A stretch of 64,000 nt of DNA. Source: Iris pallida (lineage: Eukaryota > Streptophyta > Magnoliopsida > Asparagales > Iridaceae). Shown here in pieces: positions 10,591 to 22,006 of the stretch. Positions within the stretch are counted from its first letter, which is position 1. Every line of letters begins with the position of its first letter. A model generated the notes under the pieces. It made no database searches, was not told where the DNA came from, and saw only the letters and a list, made by a program, of their open reading frames with translations. A program made the position numbers and the translations under genes. The stretch spans positions 12,212,214 through 12,276,213 of the forward strand of contig JANAVB010016199.1 in assembly GCA_029216955.1 (NCBI GenBank), given 5' to 3'.

Positions 10591-13500
10591 AAGCAAGTGG
10601 ATTCTCGATAGCGGATGTTCGCGACACATGACTGGTGATGCATCTTTATTCGCTACGCTATCGATGAAGAAAGAAGGATACGTCTCCTTCGGAAATAACT
10701 TGAGAGGTGATATTATAGGTAATGGTACTGTAGGTATGTCTCCTTATCCAATAATAAAAGATGTTTGTCTAGTAACCAAATTGAAGCATAACCTATTGAG
10801 CATAAGTCATTTGGCAGATAATGGTTATGGTATCAATTTTGTGAAAGATAAATGTACTATATATGATATGTCATCTGGTGATCCCATATATAAAGGGATT
10901 AGAGAAGACAATATATATGTTTTCTTTTTGGAGAATACTAATAATACAGGAAGGTGTCTAGTAGCCAATCAAAATGAAAGCTGGCTATGGCACATGAGAC
11001 TAGGACATGCAAACATGGATACTATCTCACGTCTGAACACAAAGAAGTTGGTAAAAGGACTCCCAGAAATCCCTTTCAAGAGAGACATGGTATGTGCTGA
11101 CTGTGAAAAGAACAAAGCACATAGGTCTTCTTTTAAATCCATCAACGCTGCAAGTACTTCGAGACCTTTGCAGTTGATTCATATGGATTTATTTGGTCCT
11201 AGTAGAGTCGCTAGTCTTGGCGGTAAACTCTATGCTTTTGTCATTGTTGATGATTTCTCTCGTTTTACATGGGTTTACTTTTTATCAAACAAAAGTGATG
11301 CAATTTTTGAATTTCAGATATTTTGTAAAAAGGTTCAAAACGAAAAAGGCTTCATGATTACTCGTATCCGAAGTGATCATGGTGGCGAATTCGAAAATAC
11401 TGATTTCAAAAAGTTTTGTGATGATAGTGGATACTACCACGAATTTTCTTGTCCTAGAACTCCCCAACAGAATGGTGTTGTGGAGCGGAAGAACCGTACT
11501 CTAAGCGAAATGGCTAGAGTCATGCTTAATCAGCATAATCTTCCTAAATATTTTTGGGCAGAAGCTGTTAGTACAGCCTGTCATATTTTAAATAGGGTGT
11601 TAATTCGACCTATATCGAAGAAAACACCATATGAGCTTTGGTTTGGAAGAATTCCAAACATATCTTATTTTAAAGTTTTTGGTTGTCGCTGTTTCATCCT
11701 GAACACCAAGGATAACTTGGGTAAGTTCGACTCGAAAGCAGATGACGGGATATTTCTCGGATATGCTGCTAAGAGTAAAGGATATAGAATTTTTAATAAA
11801 AGATCTTTGATTGTTGAAGAAAGTATTAATGTTACCTTTGATGAGTTGAATAGTCATAGATCTAGCGACAGTGATGATGAAGATGCACCTACAAAGAAGA
11901 GTTCTGAGAAAGATCCTACCCAAGAGGCAAGAACTGATAAAAGTTTCGAAGATGCAGGAACTGAGAAGAGCCTTGTGAAAGGTATAGCCCAAAGATTCGA
12001 ATCATTAAGATTCAAACCGGATCATCCAGAAACTCTCATAATAGGTGATGTATCCAAAGGTGTAAGTACTCGTTCATCTCTTAGAGATTCTGAAGTAGCA
12101 GCTAATGTAGCATTTATTTCTCAAATAGAACCTAAGAATATTGATGAGGCTTTTTCTGATGAATTTTGGATTTCTGCTATGCAAGAGGAACTTAATCAAT
12201 TTGAGAGAAACCAAGTTTGGGAACTCGTTCCTAAACCTATTGGTCAATCGATAATTGGTACCAAATGGGTGTTCCGAAATAAACTTAGTGAAGATGGTCA
12301 AGTTCTACGCAACAAAGCACGTCTAGTTGCACAAGGTTATAATCAAGAAGAAGGAATTGATTATGATGAGACCTATGCTCCTGTTGCTAGACTAGAAGCC
12401 ATTCGCATGTTTTGCGCTTTTGCTTGTTTTAATGATTTCAAACTTTTTCAAATGGACGTGAAAAGCGCATTTCTAAATGGATTTTTGAAAGAAGAAGTTT
12501 TTGTGAAACAACCCCCTGGTTTTGAAGATTTTCAAAAACCTGATCACGTCTTCAAGCTTAAGAAAGCACTTTATGGACTCAAACAAGCACCTCGTGCTTG
12601 GTATGAACGCCTAAGCGCCTTCTTACTTGATAATGGTTTTTTCAAAAGGCAAGATTGATACTACTCTTTTTATTAAATCTATGAATAATGATATACTTCT
12701 AGTGCAAATTTATGTAGATGACATCATCTTTGGTTCTACTAATGAACAACTATGTCAAGAATTTGCCAAGTGTATGCAGAGTGAATTTGAAATGAGCATG
12801 ATGAGAGAGCTTAACTTCTTCCTAGGATTGCAAATCAAACAACACTCAAACGGAACATTCATCAACCAAGCCAAGTACACGAAGGACATACTAAAGAAGT
12901 ACGACTTCGAGAATGTGAAGCCAATTGGGACTCCTATGGCTACATCTACAAAGCTTGATGCTGATAAAAGTGGCAAACCTGTTGATCAGCGTAAGTATCG
13001 AGGTATGATTGGTAGTTTATTATATTTAACTGCTAGTCGTCCTGATATTATGTTTAGTGTTTGCATATGTGCACGATATCAGGCAAACCCTAAGGAATCA
13101 CATCTTAGTGCCGTTAAGCGTATCTTCCGATACCTTAAAGGAACTTCTACAGTTGGCTTATGGTATCCCAAAACCAAATCCTTTGACCTCATAGGTTACT
13201 CGGATGCGGATTTTGCTGGATGCAAAGTGGACCGTAAAAGTACCAGTGGTACATGTCATTTCTTGGGAAAGGCCCTGGTCTCTTGGTTTAGCAAGAAACG
13301 AAATTCAGTAGCATTATCAACAACTGAGGCTGAGTATATCGCCGCAGGACGTTGTTGTGCTCAAATTTTGTGGATGAAGCAAACCTTAGAGGACTACAAT
13401 CTGCACTATACAAATGTTCCTATATATTGTGATAACACTAGTGCAATTAATTTAACTAAGAACCCTATCTGTCATTCACGCACAAAGCACATAGAAGTTA

Positions 13501-13661
13501 GACATCATTTTTTACGTGATCATCAACAACACGGGGATATTTGCTTAGAATTTATTGATACTGAACATCAACTAGCAGATATTTTCATTAAACCATTGGC
13601 TGAAGACCGTTTTAACATCTTGAGGCGTGAGCTCGGCATTCTTGAATTCTCGGATTCTTAA
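10565..13661 (+). pseudogene. pol: Pol of C1 (protease, integrase, reverse transcriptase, RNase H), one frameshift
   Basis: The first frame (to 12658) opens with the aspartic protease site [11 protein letters not shown], then the HHCC zinc domain ([18 protein letters not shown]), then the integrase core with its acidic triad in [17 protein letters not shown] and NGVVERKN. The reverse transcriptase begins at KWVFRNKL and carries [12 protein letters not shown]. Near 12640, after [15 protein letters not shown], the frame changes. The remainder (to 13661) has the catalytic YVDDIIFGS and RNase H motifs GYSDADFAG, STTEAEYIA and CDNTSAINL. All domains are present in copia order (integrase before polymerase). 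The start lies on the frame shared with gag, so no separate start codon is assigned. Confidence 0.93.
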
Positions 13662-13932
13662 AACATATGGTAATTAAATACTGTATTTATGACTTGATAA
13701 TTTATTATCTAATGAAAATTATTTTTGGGGACAAACTTACAAAGGATATGTCTGTCACCACGGCTACGGTCGAAGCGAAGCGGTACTTAAGAGTTCCCCG
13801 GTGAACCACCGTTAGCTGGGACAATCCCTACAGTTAACCTAAAAATAACAGCAATTAGTTAATAAACCAGTCAAACATCATTTATTACAATCTTTACTTA
13901 CCTGACTGCTTTAACTATCTCGGGAATGCAAG
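13662..13932 (+). other. Non-coding spacer after C1 pol
   Basis: No ORF is seen. At about 13755-13835 a GC-richer block (ACGGCTACGGTCGAAGCG, then GTGAACCACCGTTAGCTGGG) stands out from the AT-rich surroundings and may fold. Its role is unknown. Confidence 0.4.
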
Positions 13933-14041
13933 TGGCCGAACTCGGCCCGAACTCTGACCGAGTTCGGACCGAATTCGGACCGAGTTCGGCCGGCGCTGTG
14001 ATGGCTCCAGAACCGAACAGCCGGCCCTAGCACCTATAAAT
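13933..14041 (+). promoter_or_regulatory. Internal LTR-like promoter before the C1 env-position ORF
   Basis: Four to five copies of the LTR motif (CGAACTCGG, CCGAGTTCGG, CCGAATTCGG) at 13933-13990 are followed by CACCTATAAAT, with the TATA box at 14035-14041. The LTR has the same order: GAGTTCGG cluster, then CACCTATAAAT. A start about 30 bp downstream would give a leader of roughly 90 nt before the ATG at 14157. The sequence supports a separate promoter for the third ORF; transcription itself is inferred. Confidence 0.6.
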
Positions 14042-14156
14042 CTCATCCTCTCTTCCACTATTTCTCCACACCAAAACGTGAAATAGTTCCACCTCCTTCC
14101 AGAAGACTTTCCTCCTCCTTCTTTGCAAGGCATCGACGATCTTCCTCCATCTCCTC

Positions 14157-15359
14157 ATGGCTCCGAAGCGTCAACGAGGAAATTCTTCTCAGGGTGCTTC
14201 CTCCTCATCCGACTACACTCCGGCTAGTCTCTTCAGTCCAGCCAAACCTAGAGATCCCGAGGAATTTGATGGCACTCTGTTTCCCGACAGAGACTTCTCA
14301 AATCTCTGGTTTGATTCCTTTTCTTTACGTCGTATTTGTACTGGAGCCTTTGTCAACTTTACAACCTTCTTTGAATATGCTCCTGTTTTTGATCAACTTG
14401 GATTTCGCGACTTTTTCGAAGTCCAAGATAGTATTTTCGACAATGCTGTCCGTATGTTCTACTGCAATTTGCAAGTACAACAAAACGGAAATTTCTATTC
14501 CTGCGTCGCTGGACAGGAACTAGAATTTAGTGCCACCGATATCAGTGAATATTTTCACGTTCCTGATCTTGGTGATGCTCTTGTTGACATCCACCATATT
14601 CAGTTCCCTGCCGATGTCACTTTAGCTTCTTTTAGGGAATTGATTTGTCACCCTACTCCTCCTCCTCGGAGAATATTTTCTAGACATCTTAACCAGAATT
14701 TTTACGAACTTCATCGTATGATTTTCTCGGCCCTTCTTCCGAAGAAAGGCTCTACCGATGAGGTCACATTTTTGGAACTCTCTGCTATGTATCACATTCA
14801 TTTTGGAATTCCTTTCTCCATTCCAAAAACCATGATGTCTTGGATGCTCAACTGCAAGAATGCAGGTAGGAACCTTGTTTTTCCTATGCACCTTGCGAGT
14901 ATTTTTCGCCGTTTCGAGATTGATCTTGAAACGTGTGCTATTTCTTCTCCACCTGTTGAGTTGACTCGTTCTCGTCGGTTTCCTCAACCTCCCGGTGCTG
15001 CTCCTGCTGACCCAGTAGCTGATGCTGAGGCCCCTCCAGCAGATGCTCCTCCTGCTCCGACCCCTGCCCCTGGACTCGATCAGGCTTTCTATCAGCGGTT
15101 TGATGATTTCGTTGCCGTATCCACGCAACGTTATCAAGACTCCGAGTTCCGGCATATTTCTCAGGCCCAGGTGCTGAGAAACAGCATTGCCGATCTCCAT
15201 TACAGCCTGGTGCATGATCCAGTTCATCCACTCACTATCCTTCCACATCCTGCTTTCCATGGTCCTCGTTTTACTGATGAAACTACTTTTCAGTACTTCG
15301 ACCCGACCACTGCCTATTTCCCTCATGATCCTCCCGGTGCAGACGACGCAGAGATGTGA
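14157..15359 (+). CDS. Env-position third ORF of C1 (putative plant transposon protein)
   Basis: An intact 400-codon frame starts MAPKRQRGNSSQGASSSSDY and lies between pol and the 3' LTR, the position of the so-called envelope-like ORF of Sireviruses. Residues of roughly 40-260 (FCNLQ-like segment, FSATDISEYFHVP, then HRMIFSALLPKKGSTDEV and a hydrophobic helix) look like the family called putative plant transposon protein (PF20167-like). A proline/alanine-rich linker follows at about 275-305. I see no signal peptide and no clear membrane anchor, so an envelope role is doubtful. It is the only long intact ORF of this element. Family assignment is from memory of the pattern, not a search. Confidence 0.75.
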   Translation: MAPKRQRGNSSQGASSSSDYTPASLFSPAKPRDPEEFDGTLFPDRDFSNLWFDSFSLRRICTGAFVNFTTFFEYAPVFDQLGFRDFFEVQDSIFDNAVRMFYCNLQVQQNGNFYSCVAGQELEFSATDISEYFHVPDLGDALVDIHHIQFPADVTLASFRELICHPTPPPRRIFSRHLNQNFYELHRMIFSALLPKKGSTDEVTFLELSAMYHIHFGIPFSIPKTMMSWMLNCKNAGRNLVFPMHLASIFRRFEIDLETCAISSPPVELTRSRRFPQPPGAAPADPVADAEAPPADAPPAPTPAPGLDQAFYQRFDDFVAVSTQRYQDSEFRHISQAQVLRNSIADLHYSLVHDPVHPLTILPHPAFHGPRFTDETTFQYFDPTTAYFPHDPPGADDAEM

Positions 15360-15779
15360 TGTGGATTCAGCCATAGGATAGTGGATTTAGTTTTGTTTAG
15401 TTTTGATGCTGTTCATGTAGTACTTTTTACTTTCATGTCTAAACTCTTTCAATTAGCCATTTATCAGTTGTACTAGTTGACTTTCTAGTGGAAAATTTAT
15501 GATATTTCAGTTTATTGCATTTCACTTATCTATGCTGTGATTACTATTTTTTCTTTCACTTTGTCTTGTCTTTTCTATTGTTGGCTTCATGATTTACGGG
15601 GGAGCCGATTCATTTTACTACTTGACAAAGGGGGAGAAAATGAGTATACAAAAATATCACAAAATGCAAATGCAAGGCTAGAACAAATTTTTTTCCAGGT
15701 ATTTTGATATGTTGTTTTATGTTTTATAAATATATTTTGGTATAGACTCAAGTTTGTCAATTATCAAAATGGGGGAGAT
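15360..15779 (+). other. 3' untranslated region of C1 with three polypurine tracts
   Basis: G-rich tracts occur at 15598-15604 (in TTACGGGGGAGCC), 15627-15640 (AAAGGGGGAGAAAA) and 15771-15779 (GGGGGAGAT, directly before the LTR). The last primes plus-strand synthesis. Repeated tracts of this kind are a Sirevirus trait, and C3 has the matching set at 49044-49140. Confidence 0.85.
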
Positions 15780-16907
15780 TGTTGGCCCATTCCATGGTCA
15801 CACCCGATTTCGATAATCAACTTATACTTTAGTCCATACACAAAATATAGAAAATGCTGCTAACTATTTCAGGATACATGAAATCTTATTCAACGGACGA
15901 TGTACTGCATAAATCCAAGCGTCAAAGTCATCAAAAATTCTGAAGACTCTTTTCTACTTTTATTCTGTATTTTTACACTTTATTGAGTCTAGGAATTTCC
16001 TTGTAAAATCAATTATGGTATTACTGGCTTAGGGTTAAAATTATTCTCCTTCTCTAAACCTATTTTTACCCTTCATATTTTCGATTACAAATATTTCAAA
16101 AATGTATTTCGAAAATATTTCTTTTCAAATGATTTTACAAATTACCAAAAATATGTTTGTAAACTGTTTTTACAAAAGAATTTTATTATATCTCCTGACA
16201 GAACTCCTAGCCGAGTCGGCCCGAGTTCGGCCCGAACTCTGACCGAGTTCGGTCAGTTTGTATTCAAACTTCAGTTGCCTCCAAATCTGCGAGCAACGTC
16301 TATTTTGCGAGATATTTGCATCCGAACTCTGTCCGAGTTCTGCCCGAGTTCGGTTGGTGAAAACACCTATAAATAGAGAAGAACTTTTCATTTCAAAACA
16401 TCAATTCATTCTTCACTCTCTTCTCTATTCATCTCAAGTGTTTTCTAGTGATCTAAAAATTTCAAATCTCACCTATACTTCTCTTAGCCAAAAGCCAGTA
16501 CTATCAGATTTGATTTAGAAGTCTTTTGGTTATTCAGAGTTGTAAAGAGGTCGTCAAGTTTCAACAACAAATTCTTGTTGTGGAGCTGGTCGTGCGCTCG
16601 TCACCAAGCACGGTGTGTGTTGGAGTTGGTCGTGCACTCGTCAACAAGCACGGTGGTGTAAGAGTTGCAAGCACTCAGTTAAAGCTTGTGCCTTTAGTGG
16701 ATTAACATCGAGCAAGAGTACTCGAGACTGGATTAGTCCTCTCAGAGGGATACCAGTATACATCGCTGTGTTACTGAGTTTGATTCTCCTATCTTTATTT
16801 ACTGCTCTTACATCATTGCCATAGTTTAATTTTTAATTGGTGATTTTATTTCCGCTGCACACACGCACTCTATTCACCCCCCTCTAGAAGTGCTCAACGA
16901 TCCTACA
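15780..16907 (+). repeat. 3' LTR of C1
   Basis: This matches 7597-8726 except for four substitutions, a missing T in one GAGTTCGG motif near 16215 and one fewer C near 16886. It ends CCTACA and is followed by the target duplication TGTAC at 16908-16912. Confidence 0.97.
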
Positions 16908-16912
16908 TGTAC

Positions 16913-18352
16913 AACCCCTATGGTTATTGCGTTCAAGTCATCTAACAAATGTAAATAACTATGAACATAATTACACACATCAGCATACTGCAAAGATGGA
17001 GACTTTTCATTAAATGTAAAAGCAGCAGTATTTACATTGGGAGAAGGCTGAGCCTTAGAGATTTTAGCCAAGTCAATGACTAAAGGGGGAGAAGAAGAAC
17101 GAGAAGAAGCGTTGTTTCGATTAAGATCGATAACAAATGGCTCAGAAGAGGTGAGCTCCCTTGAAATTTGAGATGGAAGAATAATCCGCCCTCCAACTGG
17201 AATTAGCAGAGTATCATGTTTCATATGTGGAGATGCAAGAATTACAGTACGCCCACTGACAGGAATAATCATTGTGTCTTGAGCAAATGACTGAGGTAAC
17301 GGAGAAATCCGTCCACTCACCGGAATGATGAAAGAACCTTCTTCAGAGAGTTTGGGAGATTGTTGCTGAATAGTTCGACCTTTAACAGGAATTATTAAGG
17401 TCTCACTTTGTGAATCCTCTTTCTCCATAGCTTGTATAACCCTTGTATACTCTTCTTTGTACATTCGGGAATCATTGAAATAAGCTTCAACCCCATGGAA
17501 GGGATTTATATCAGTAACTTCTTTTTGTACTCTTCTATTGCTATCAATGTATTTAAAACACTGATGAAGAGTAGAAGGCGCCACATTATTTTCATGAAGA
17601 AAGGGCCTCCCCAGAAGAAGATTATAGGATCCCACGATCTCGATCACATAGAAAGTGACTTTGGATCTGAAATCGCCTATCTAAAGCTTCAGATGAATCT
17701 TTTCCAAAGGTTCGCTTCGGCTTTGATTGAATCCCAGGATAGTAGTAACCGTCTTAGAGAGCTTGTGAAGAGGAATTTTTAGTTCATCCAACATACTCTT
17801 TGGCATTATGCTTATAGCAGATCCTGGATCAATGAGGATACGATCTATCTTCATTGTATCGATATAACCGGTGTAGTAGAGAGGCCGATCATGTCGATTA
17901 TCCTCCAATAGCATGTCATCTTGTGTAAAGGTGATATTTGGGATAATTTCCAATACACTATTGCAATGTAAGCAAGTGGCAGGTTCTGCATCTGGCTTCT
18001 TCAATTGTGCAAGACAAGAGTCAGCTTGTAGAAGTGCTTCACTTAATGTCTCCCGAGTCTCTTTGGAAAGACGTAGAAGTTCAAAGAGGGACATTCTAGC
18101 TGGAGTATTAGCAAGCTGAGCTAAAATGTCGAAATTATAAGGCTTCTGAAGTCCAAGAGGAGAGGACTTCTTGATTGGCTTATCAAACCGAGCCTGTTGT
18201 TTGCCTTTCTCCAGAGCTGTAGGCTTAGGAGGAACAGGTTCAGTGGATGATTCTTCTTCAGGAGGAACATTAGAAGCATCTTTATCAGCTGGAGGGATAT
18301 CAAGAGGATCCTCAGGATTTTTGGAATAATCCTTTAGATAAGGTTTCCCCGT
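16913..18352 (-). pseudogene. pol: Protease region of G1 gag-pol
   Basis: The frame runs from the gag part into the protease. The catalytic segment reads ILIDPGSAISIMPKSML (about 17830), with D-P-G-S where most Ty3 elements have D-T/S-G. The later flap/C-terminal part is NLLLGRPFLHENNV (about 17600). A TAG at 17681-17683 interrupts the frame without shifting it. Between protease and polymerase lies a region with four to five copies of a motif like IIPVSGRT, which is unusual. The frame continues into 7596 once the nested Sirevirus and one target copy are removed. Confidence 0.88.
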
Positions 18353-19708
18353 TCAAGTAGCACTAACAAGTGCTTCTTCTTTCTCTTTTGGCTCTGTGTC
18401 AGAAATAGATCCAAGAGAAGTCATATGACATGATTTAATCTTTCCAGCCTTCTTGGACTTTCGAGAAGTAGTCTTTTGAGGAGAAGGCGATTCAAAATCT
18501 GCCACTAGATCAGGATGGATCCACATAATTTCTCCAGTTTCCAAAGTGATTGCCACTAATCCTTCAGACCGTGGAGGAGGAAGATTCACTATGTCAAGAG
18601 TTGCCTTGGAAATAGGAACGATCCCACTTTCAAGGAGTTGAGGAGGGAAATCTCCGAATTGCATAGAGACGACGTTGGAGGTGACGGTCTTCTCTTTTGG
18701 AGTAAGAGAGATAGCTCCAGATTTAATCATTTCTTTTTCTTTCAGTACATAACATGTACGAATTGTATGACCCAGTATTCTGTGATATAGGCAGTATTTG
18801 GGATGATCTGTTTTACCAGCTTCATCAGGTTTCTTGATCTCAGCTAATTGTATCTTATTACCTTTCAGCAGACATTCAAAGATACCAAGGACATCGTCGT
18901 CATCGAAAGAATATTCTTCTTTGGGGCGAGGTGTTCTTGGTTGTTGAGTTGTAGGAGAGGTTTGAACAGTTGATGCATCTTTGCTCTGAAAATTAACTTC
19001 AAGAGTTTCTTTTCCCTTGCGAGCATTATTTTTATTGTTAGTACCTTGACCTGTTTCTTTAGGAGTCATCTGCACTCCTAAACCTTTGAAGGTTTCAGCA
19101 CTAATTTCTGCGGTCTTAGCACTAACTATGAAAGAAGGCCAATCTTGGAATTGAGTGGATCCTGTCCACATGCTAATGATTGGCAACAAGTTTGATTTGT
19201 ATGTGTCGATGGTGACAGCATCAGGAGTTCCAAGAGGCATCTTCAGAGCTTCTCTTCGAAACCGTTCACTGTACTCTTCTGTAGTTTCATTATTTTTCTG
19301 CTTGATTCTAATAAGAGCAGACATAGTCATGTCATTGAGCCCTTCATAGAACCGTTCAAGAAACATCTGTTTGAAACCGAAAAATAAGGTAATGCTTCCA
19401 TCTGGGAGACTTCTATACCATTCATAAGCCGTTCCCTTGAGACATCCAACAAACACCCGAGTAAGGAGGGCGTCGCTTGGTTGTAGCTGATCAGTCATCA
19501 CTTCAAAGTGATTAATTAACTGACTTGGAGAAGTGGTTCCATCATAGAATGAGATAGTGGGAGGCTTGTATTTAGGAGGATACGATACTTGCTTCCATTC
19601 TATCGGATAAGGTTGTTTGATGTCTAACCTTTGTAAACCATCTTTCTGTTTGAATGCCTCGAATTGAGTTTTAAGATTCCTCAATTCTTCATTAACAATT
19701 CTAGAAGA
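18353..19708 (-). pseudogene. gag: Gag capsid region of G1
   Basis: This part matches the retrotransposon gag family: PTISFYDGTTSP, then GTAYEWYRSLPDGSI and FLERFYEGLNDMT, near the start of a 443-codon open stretch. Further on, CLYHRILGHTIRTCY is a Tat-type zinc-binding variant (C-x2-H...H-x4-C). A TGA at 18353-18355 closes the stretch, but the same frame goes on into the protease, so it is a premature stop. Confidence 0.9.
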
Positions 19709-21891
19709 TTATGGAGTTGTAACTTGTAGAGAATAGTTGGGAGGAGGAACAACATTGTAAGCACTACCCCCAGCTCCAGAGAGACTAGGGTTTGGTTGAG
19801 CTGGTCCAGGAGTATTAGATTGTACTGTTGGAGTAACTTGTACTGGACTCATATCAGTGTCAGTTGGTATGGCATCTGGTACAGTCTGTCGATTTTACAT
19901 CTGTGTTGCCATGAATTCATACATCGACTTCATAGTATCAGCCATAGACTTTATTTGTTGTTCCAAAGAAGCAATTCTTTGATCTTGAGGAATCAAGAAA
20001 GAAGAAGGTTCATCAGTATTCCCATCAACCATATAAGTCGTGACTATACGAGGAATTATTGATGAACTGGTAGATGTTGTTTGTTCTGAATCATTGCTTT
20101 GTGCATCAAAGTCAATTATAGGAGAACTACCCCCAGTAGGAAGAGGTGGGAAGTTAGATTCTCCAAGGAATTCAGAATCATCTTCAGAGATCAAATTTCT
20201 TTGAATAGAGGCCAGGACTCTTGCTCTGGTATTTCTATATACCCCATCTGGACTATCAACTCTACCCCCAGCATCCCGAGAGGTCATATTAGCAGAAGCA
20301 AACAAAGGCTCATCTTCATCAGACATAGGTTCACACTGAATCGGATTGAAGACAGATTGTCGTTTTGTTTGACATCTGCATTGCATTGTGACTCTTAGCT
20401 GGAAGTCACATTCATGATCAACATGATCATGAGCCATTGATTGACATCTGTATTGAATTATGACTCTTGGATAGAAGTCACATTCAGCATGGTCCTTTGA
20501 CACAGAATCACTTCTTCTCTTCTGTTGAAGATATTCTCGTAAATCTGTTTGTGAAGATTGAGGAATATATTTCCTATTCTTGGGTCTTGATGGCTCTTGA
20601 TTATATAGAGAATGATTAATATGAGCCACATAGTTTTTTGCATACTCTGCGTCTGGATCTCTTATCCTTGTTTCCAACTGGTATGGTTTCTTAACACCAG
20701 AAGTGTTAATTTTTGTTCTTAGATCAGTTGGCGGTAACACATTGGTTTTGGACACATGGAGTTTTCCTTCCATTGATCTGGATATTTGCAGAAAAGGAAG
20801 AGTTGAACCACCCCCTTGATTAGGGGTTGGTAACAGACCTTTTCTAGACAAATTCTGTGCCCAATTCGAAGAAGTCATAGAAGAAAACATTAAGGAATGT
20901 TTCTTCTTAGACTCATTCAAGTTTTGAGACATAAAATGTCCAGAAGGAAGAGTAGTCAAAAGACCATCTCCTTTTCTTTGACTAACAAAATTGTCAGTCA
21001 AAGCTGTTCCTGAAGTAAAAACTACAGGAGCAGAAGAAACAACTAAAGAGTTATTTCTCTTCGAAGGGACTTTGTGTGGAAGACCACCCCCAGTTCTGGT
21101 AGAACTTGGCAAAGAGGAAGAGATAGCTAAAGAGCTATTCTTCTTAGATGAAATACACGCTGAAACAGGCTTGGTTAAAGAACCAGTGCTGTTGGCGTGA
21201 CTTTTGACTTTGGAAATACACGCTGGAATAGATTTGGCTAAGGAGCCAGTATTGTTAGCGTGATTGTTGAGGTTGAAATTGCACGCTGGAACAGACTTGG
21301 CTAAGGAACCAGTGTTGTCAACGTGACTTTTGAGGTTGAAATTGCACGCTGGAACAGATTTGGCTAAGGAGCCAGTACTGTCAGCGTGACTTTTGAGGTT
21401 GAAATTGAGCCAGTACTGTCAGCGTGACTTTTGAGGTTGAAATTGCACGCTGGAACAGATTTGTCTAAGGAGCCAGTACTGTCAGCGTGACTTTCAACTT
21501 TTGAGATACACACTGGAACAGATTTGGCTAAGGAGCCAGTACTGTTAGCGTGATCTTTGATTACTGTCATCTTCGAGCGCACAAGAGTGTGCGTGCTTGC
21601 AGTAGAGTTCTTGCCAGTGTTAGGAGCAGACACTGTGGCAGAGACTTCACCATTGACTGCCAACTGATTCTTAGGGACATAGATAGAGTGTCCCTTCGAC
21701 TTGGCAGTGATGATGGAGGCTGTAATGGGCTTACCACTCTTAGCCCGCTGCATTTCTTCATAGGCGAGTTGATCGAATTGGTTCGTCATCACCTTCTTCG
21801 TCGAGCCGATTGACGAAGTATCGCATTGAGTTGTTGCCATCTCAGAAGAGGAGATGGTTTTCTCCAGCAGAGTTGCCAATTTGTTTTCCAT
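19709..21891 (-). pseudogene. gag: N-terminal extension of G1 gag, with repeats
   Basis: The probable start is the ATG at 21889-21891 (MENKLATLLEKT), about 115 bp from the 5' LTR. A 21-residue repeat follows, then low-complexity Ser/Pro-rich sequence, and at the C-terminal end a coiled-coil-like segment (ASLEQQIKSMADTMKSMYEF). TAA stops interrupt the frame at 19895-19897 and 19709-19711. A partial deletion in one repeat copy near 21410 shifts the frame. G2 has a similar start (MSNKMVTLLG) and a similar coiled coil, so the extension belongs to the family. No function is known to me. Confidence 0.75.
21190..21560 (-). repeat. 63-bp tandem repeat coding 21 residues in G1 gag
   Basis: About six copies of a 63-bp unit lie head to tail. 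Each codes for a version of SHADSTGSLDKSVPACNFNLK. Copies keep the reading frame except one near 21400-21412, which lacks part of the unit and shifts the frame. Confidence 0.85.
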
Positions 21892-22006
21892 AAATAAATT
21901 CCTTTATTTATTGTGTATCTGGAAAAATTACAACTATGGGAATCTGATCTAGAAGACGATCACTTTATCCCTTGGACAATGCGAAGAAGAAAAGCTCTCA
22001 AAATTT

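Larger units (their letters stand above)
7597..16907 (+). mobile_element. Sirevirus-type Ty1/copia element C1, young and nested in G1
   Basis: LTRs of 1130 and 1128 bp flank gag, pol and a third ORF. The target duplication TGTAC is perfect (7592-7596 and 16908-16912), and removing the element restores the G1 reading frame exactly. The LTRs differ by four substitutions and two 1-bp indels by eye. With a commonly used plant rate of 1.3e-8 per site per year that suggests roughly 0.1-0.2 million years, if the rate applies. Sirevirus traits are the iMet primer site, two gag zinc knuckles, an ORF between pol and the 3' LTR, and three polypurine blocks. Frame changes in gag and pol suggest this copy is not autonomous. 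Confidence 0.96.

Noticed and set aside
14622..15374. 250-codon minus-strand ORF
   Set aside because: It lies wholly antisense to the intact third ORF of C1 and has no recognisable motif.
21190..21560. CRISPR-like array
   Set aside because: Units are contiguous 63-bp tandem repeats coding a repeated peptide, without unique spacers, in a plant retrotransposon.
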